This document shows positions 61,801 through 64,000 of a stretch of DNA of 64,000 bases, piece by piece. Position 1 is the stretch's first letter, and every line of letters starts with the position of its first letter. Below the pieces are notes generated by a model that had not been told where the DNA came from, did not search any database, and was given only the letters and a program-made list of their open reading frames with translations. Location: positions 17,359,352 to 17,423,351 of the forward strand of contig CM055908.1 in assembly GCA_029582155.1 (NCBI GenBank). Reading direction: 5' to 3'. The position numbers and the translations under genes were made by a program. This DNA is from Panopea generosa (lineage: Eukaryota; Mollusca; Bivalvia; Adapedonta; Hiatellidae).

Positions 61801-63716
61801 TAGAAAATTTGAATGCAAAAGCGAGAGAGAAATTGCACCATCTCCGGACAAAAATAGAAGTAAGTTGTAAGCAATAATAAGAGAAAATGTCACATCTGAA
61901 GAAAAACAATTAAATTACATAATCTGTATTAACCTACTTCAGCAATCAGGAGTGAGTTAGAGGACAGGAGGGAATCTGGGTTTAAGCAATCTCATTACAC
62001 TACGTATAGATTAGAAGTTATATGGTAGTTTCAACACCAGTAGAAAGTTCCATTTAACTTCTAACTGACTTAGATGTTGTTTTACATTCTCATTCTTGAG
62101 TACCAGTCATGATCTTGTTGCATAATTTTTATTAATATAATTAAACCCATGAAAGACACAAAAATTGATTTACAAACATAAGTGCATGCGCTTCAGAAGT
62201 GTTTGTTTCAATTTAAATATTTTGCACGCTCCTCGTAAGTTTTCAGTGGATTGAATGGATTTTGTAGTTTTCAACTTCAAGCATAAGGTCATGTAGTAAA
62301 AATATTGTAGCATTGTTTTTGCAGCTTCAGAAGTTGGTTCAAAATAGAACGTTCTATTTTTCGTGGAATGGAAGTTTCTATGTGAAATGTGACGTTCTAT
62401 TTTGAAAAATCTGAGCGATTTCATTGGCTGAGAAAATAGGACAACATCTAAAGGTTGTATATGAATATATTATGAAGAAGGATTAGTATTCTTCCACAAG
62501 TATCCTCGGTTTCTCACATAACATTTTTGACTAAGCAAGGCTTTAACCTACGACCTCAATGGTGAGAGGCAAGTGGGGTTGAGGAAGTGACTTTTGAAAA
62601 ACAAATGACCCAGGAGAAGGAGCTGCAGGATTTTTCAATGTATCAACCAAAAGTGTCTATTTTGGAATTACCATGGATGTGCATATTTTACTAATCTACT
62701 CTAATAATCAATTTTGAAACAATTTGTATAATTTTTGCGTACACATGCACACAAGTCATATCATTTTTTTTTTTTATGGTCTGGATAAACTTGTTTCAAT
62801 TTTGTCTTAATTGTTGGCAACCACAAGACCCTTCACTGACATTCCAGGATTCTGAGACGAGGGTTAATCCTTTGTTAGATGAGAGAGGAGCATTCCTGGT
62901 CATTACAGCATACATGTACATGTATTAAAGAGACCAATTTTGCAATACGGATAAGTGTATGTCACCAGTCTTACAAAACACAATGCATATAATATAGAGG
63001 TGTATCACTAATCTCACACATTACACAGATACATAATTTAGGTGTCACTAATCTTACTGTATACATGCATTTATACTATAAATGTGTATCACTAATCCTC
63101 TCACTTCTCAGTTATGCAACTTTTTTCCCATGGTAATATGATTCTTACTCTTAAAAAAAGGCCTATGTACTTTGGTTATGAAATATTTTCAAAATGGTTC
63201 ATAGTGGTTGTGATTTCTTGCTGCAGATGAGTAGAGCAAAAGTTAACATAGCATATACTGCAATAAGACATCACTGGTGTTAAAAGAGTGACCTTTATAG
63301 AATTTCAACATATGCATGTATTTATGAGCATTTGAGGACTTTTTTTTTCAAAAAATCTCAGGGTGTCACTGCACCCTCTTTTAAAAAAAAACAAGCTGGT
63401 CAACATACCAGTTATTGTGCATTTTTATGTTGGTATACATTCCTGCTATAAAAAAAAATACTTTAAACAAAATTCTATGTGGAATCCTTTTTTTACCATT
63501 GAAATCCTAGACCCTGTTTTATATAGAACAAAGAACACAATTTAATTGTGTAGTGAGACCTTAATAGTCTTACACCACACATGTATGATATTATAACATA
63601 GATGTATATCTTTGTATTATTTAGGAACTTGAACGTCTGGGCAAAGAACAAGATCGGGATGAAGATAGACAGGTTATTCTTAAAAATGTGGAAAATCATA
63701 AACAGAGAATGACAAG
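58808..63716 (+). CDS. BNIP1: BNIP1 / SEC20 SNARE, first three coding exons (runs off the window)
   Basis: Exon 1 (58808-58888) encodes MAANDIHVRLCLQEIVKLD and ends LEVKAFIQ|GTTGTG. Exon 2 (61770-61859, after CCATTTCAG) encodes DLRECTELQDLENLNAKARE and KLHHLRTKIE. Exon 3 (63625-63716, after TTATTTAG) encodes ELERLGKEQDRDEDRQ and VILKNVENHKQRMT, ending AG|GTTAAT in phase 2. Exons 1 and 2 join in phase 0. The pattern matches the helical N-terminal half of BNIP1/SEC20, the Use1/syntaxin-18-associated SNARE of Golgi-to-ER transport: an ICxQEIVKxD-type start, then coiled coil with ENHK. The SNARE motif and C-terminal anchor should lie beyond the window. Intron 1 (2.9 kb) contains B3GALNT2. Confidence 0.85.
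59135..60610 (+). CDS. B3GALNT2: UDP-GalNAc:beta-1,3-N-acetylgalactosaminyltransferase 2, intronless
   Basis: A single open frame of 491 aa (human protein about 500), a type II membrane glycosyltransferase of CAZy family GT31. In vertebrates B3GALNT2 adds beta-1,3-GalNAc in the ER to build the matriglycan-bearing O-mannose glycan of alpha-dystroglycan. Visible: signal anchor (about 7-25, SSIIAVIVISLGILLQTI), GT31 start block SARDNFELRETIRNTWLQAL (51-70), a long beta-rich insert typical of this enzyme, the DxD metal site in FILKTDDDCFMD (about 350-352), GAGNVVSGDINHW and the acidic motif GEDTSMGIWLSAIG (about 431). Cys residues cluster at the C-terminus (CEKLCDKY, CGNPCGC). The gene lies wholly inside BNIP1 intron 1 on the same strand. 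There is no frame disruption, so it is a working gene, not a processed pseudogene. ATTAAA at 61012 may be its polyadenylation signal. Confidence 0.92.
   Translation: MEVNIFYSSIIAVIVISLGILLQTINIDSSKKLVNRWSSTNKKLLTIGILSARDNFELRETIRNTWLQALDKNPQIGKSVMVRFVVGDKACNIHPSNRKDPYACERHLYSKLPRLENFPLRIPFETVDCFQDHLKVSWNVSLKIRHPVVIKRLGLHIGVNLRHVPIKVTVYDEFRDQEISLAKFSTIDSGVTEGIYRYQAVSPVLLPREFEGALQIYSDMPISLELETLKNGCTHDNSGGTAEIQHLDKLGFPVNKEMHIVEDRLLLSSVYLSIYEKESLESADQNREKLDNLLERENKIIMSKLALEEIQNGDLLFVNVTDVYRNLPLKLLKFHEWVDQNIQTEFILKTDDDCFMDIDLIIKQLPKYFKFEKLWWSNFRDDWFVERFGKWGEKLFRGSTYPTFACGAGNVVSGDINHWLAQNSDNLIAYQGEDTSMGIWLSAIGVNFVYDEDWKCEKLCDKYALVIPQLNSAEMKWFWNNKMMCGNPCGC
60611..61769 (+). other. B3GALNT2 3' flank / rest of BNIP1 intron 1
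   Basis: No further coding sequence. ATTAAA at 61012-61017 is a possible polyadenylation signal for B3GALNT2. The stretch ends in the BNIP1 exon 2 acceptor CTACTCCATTTCAG. Confidence 0.5.
63165..63405. repeat. Dispersed repeat, copy B
   Basis: Inverted relative to 17130-17385; shares TGGTTGTGATTTCTTGCTGC, CATGTATTTATGAGCATTTG and ACAAGCTGGTCAAC. In BNIP1 intron 2. Confidence 0.65.
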
Positions 63717-64000
63717 GTTAATTTAAATTGTATTTCCAGACAGTCTAAAAATATTCTTAATACCACCACAGATACATTTTTTTATATATTAATTCATCAT
63801 TTTTTTTTTTACCATGATTGATTGGTATTAAGACTTAATTTACACCATTTATTTTTTATATCATGTCAATAAGTCATTGTAGATAGTTAGTTCTAATATC
63901 AATGCACAGGAAGTTTTATCTTGGACCAATGTTGAGATAGAAATATCCCACCTAAGTAGTTAGAGGTTAATACACGACAGGGCCTGGCCCTGTGTCTTTA

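Overview
The window is AT-rich metazoan nuclear DNA. Spliced genes with GT-AG introns, several tRNA-derived SINE families, non-LTR retrotransposon debris and many long minisatellites point to a mollusc, most likely a bivalve. That taxon is inferred from gene and repeat style, not from a database match. Five genes can be supported. None is bacterial or viral.

Layout: 1-9.2 kb is repeat-dominated (27-bp, ~55-bp, ATTCTGC-type and 20-bp arrays) with no gene. 9.2-21.6 kb (+) holds a seven-exon gene reconstructed across phase-compatible splice sites. Its protein (about 1096 aa) carries a KH-like N-terminus, two macrodomains, two RING-type zinc modules and a complete Deltex C-terminal (DTC) domain. 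In vertebrates these parts are divided between PARP9 (macrodomains) and DTX3L (RING-DTC), which act as a heterodimer; here they lie in one polypeptide. 21.6-27.6 kb is repeat-rich intergenic DNA. 27.6-32.2 kb (+) is a three-exon EF-hand protein gene (166 aa). 34.9-47.9 kb (-) is a ten-exon ENTPD4/7-type apyrase gene (658 aa) with all five apyrase conserved regions and a membrane segment at each end. 48-58.7 kb is intergenic with degenerate reverse transcriptase remnants. 58.8 kb to the window end (+) is the 5' part of BNIP1 (SEC20). Its first intron contains a complete intronless B3GALNT2 gene (59135-60610, 491 aa) on the same strand.

The most notable observations are: (1) the single-chain macro-macro-RING-RING-DTC protein, a candidate fused ADP-ribose reader and ubiquitin ligase; (2) minisatellites in the ENTPD gene that copy or abut its own exon-intron boundaries, giving about 11 decoy acceptors before exon 9 and repeated donors after exons 1 and 2; (3) short piggyBac-like elements (TTAA duplications, inverted termini, internal hairpin), one only about 15 bp inside an intron; (4) B3GALNT2 nested in BNIP1. 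The genes do not form one pathway. They cover ADP-ribose/ubiquitin signalling, calcium binding, luminal nucleotide hydrolysis, glycosylation and ER-Golgi membrane fusion.
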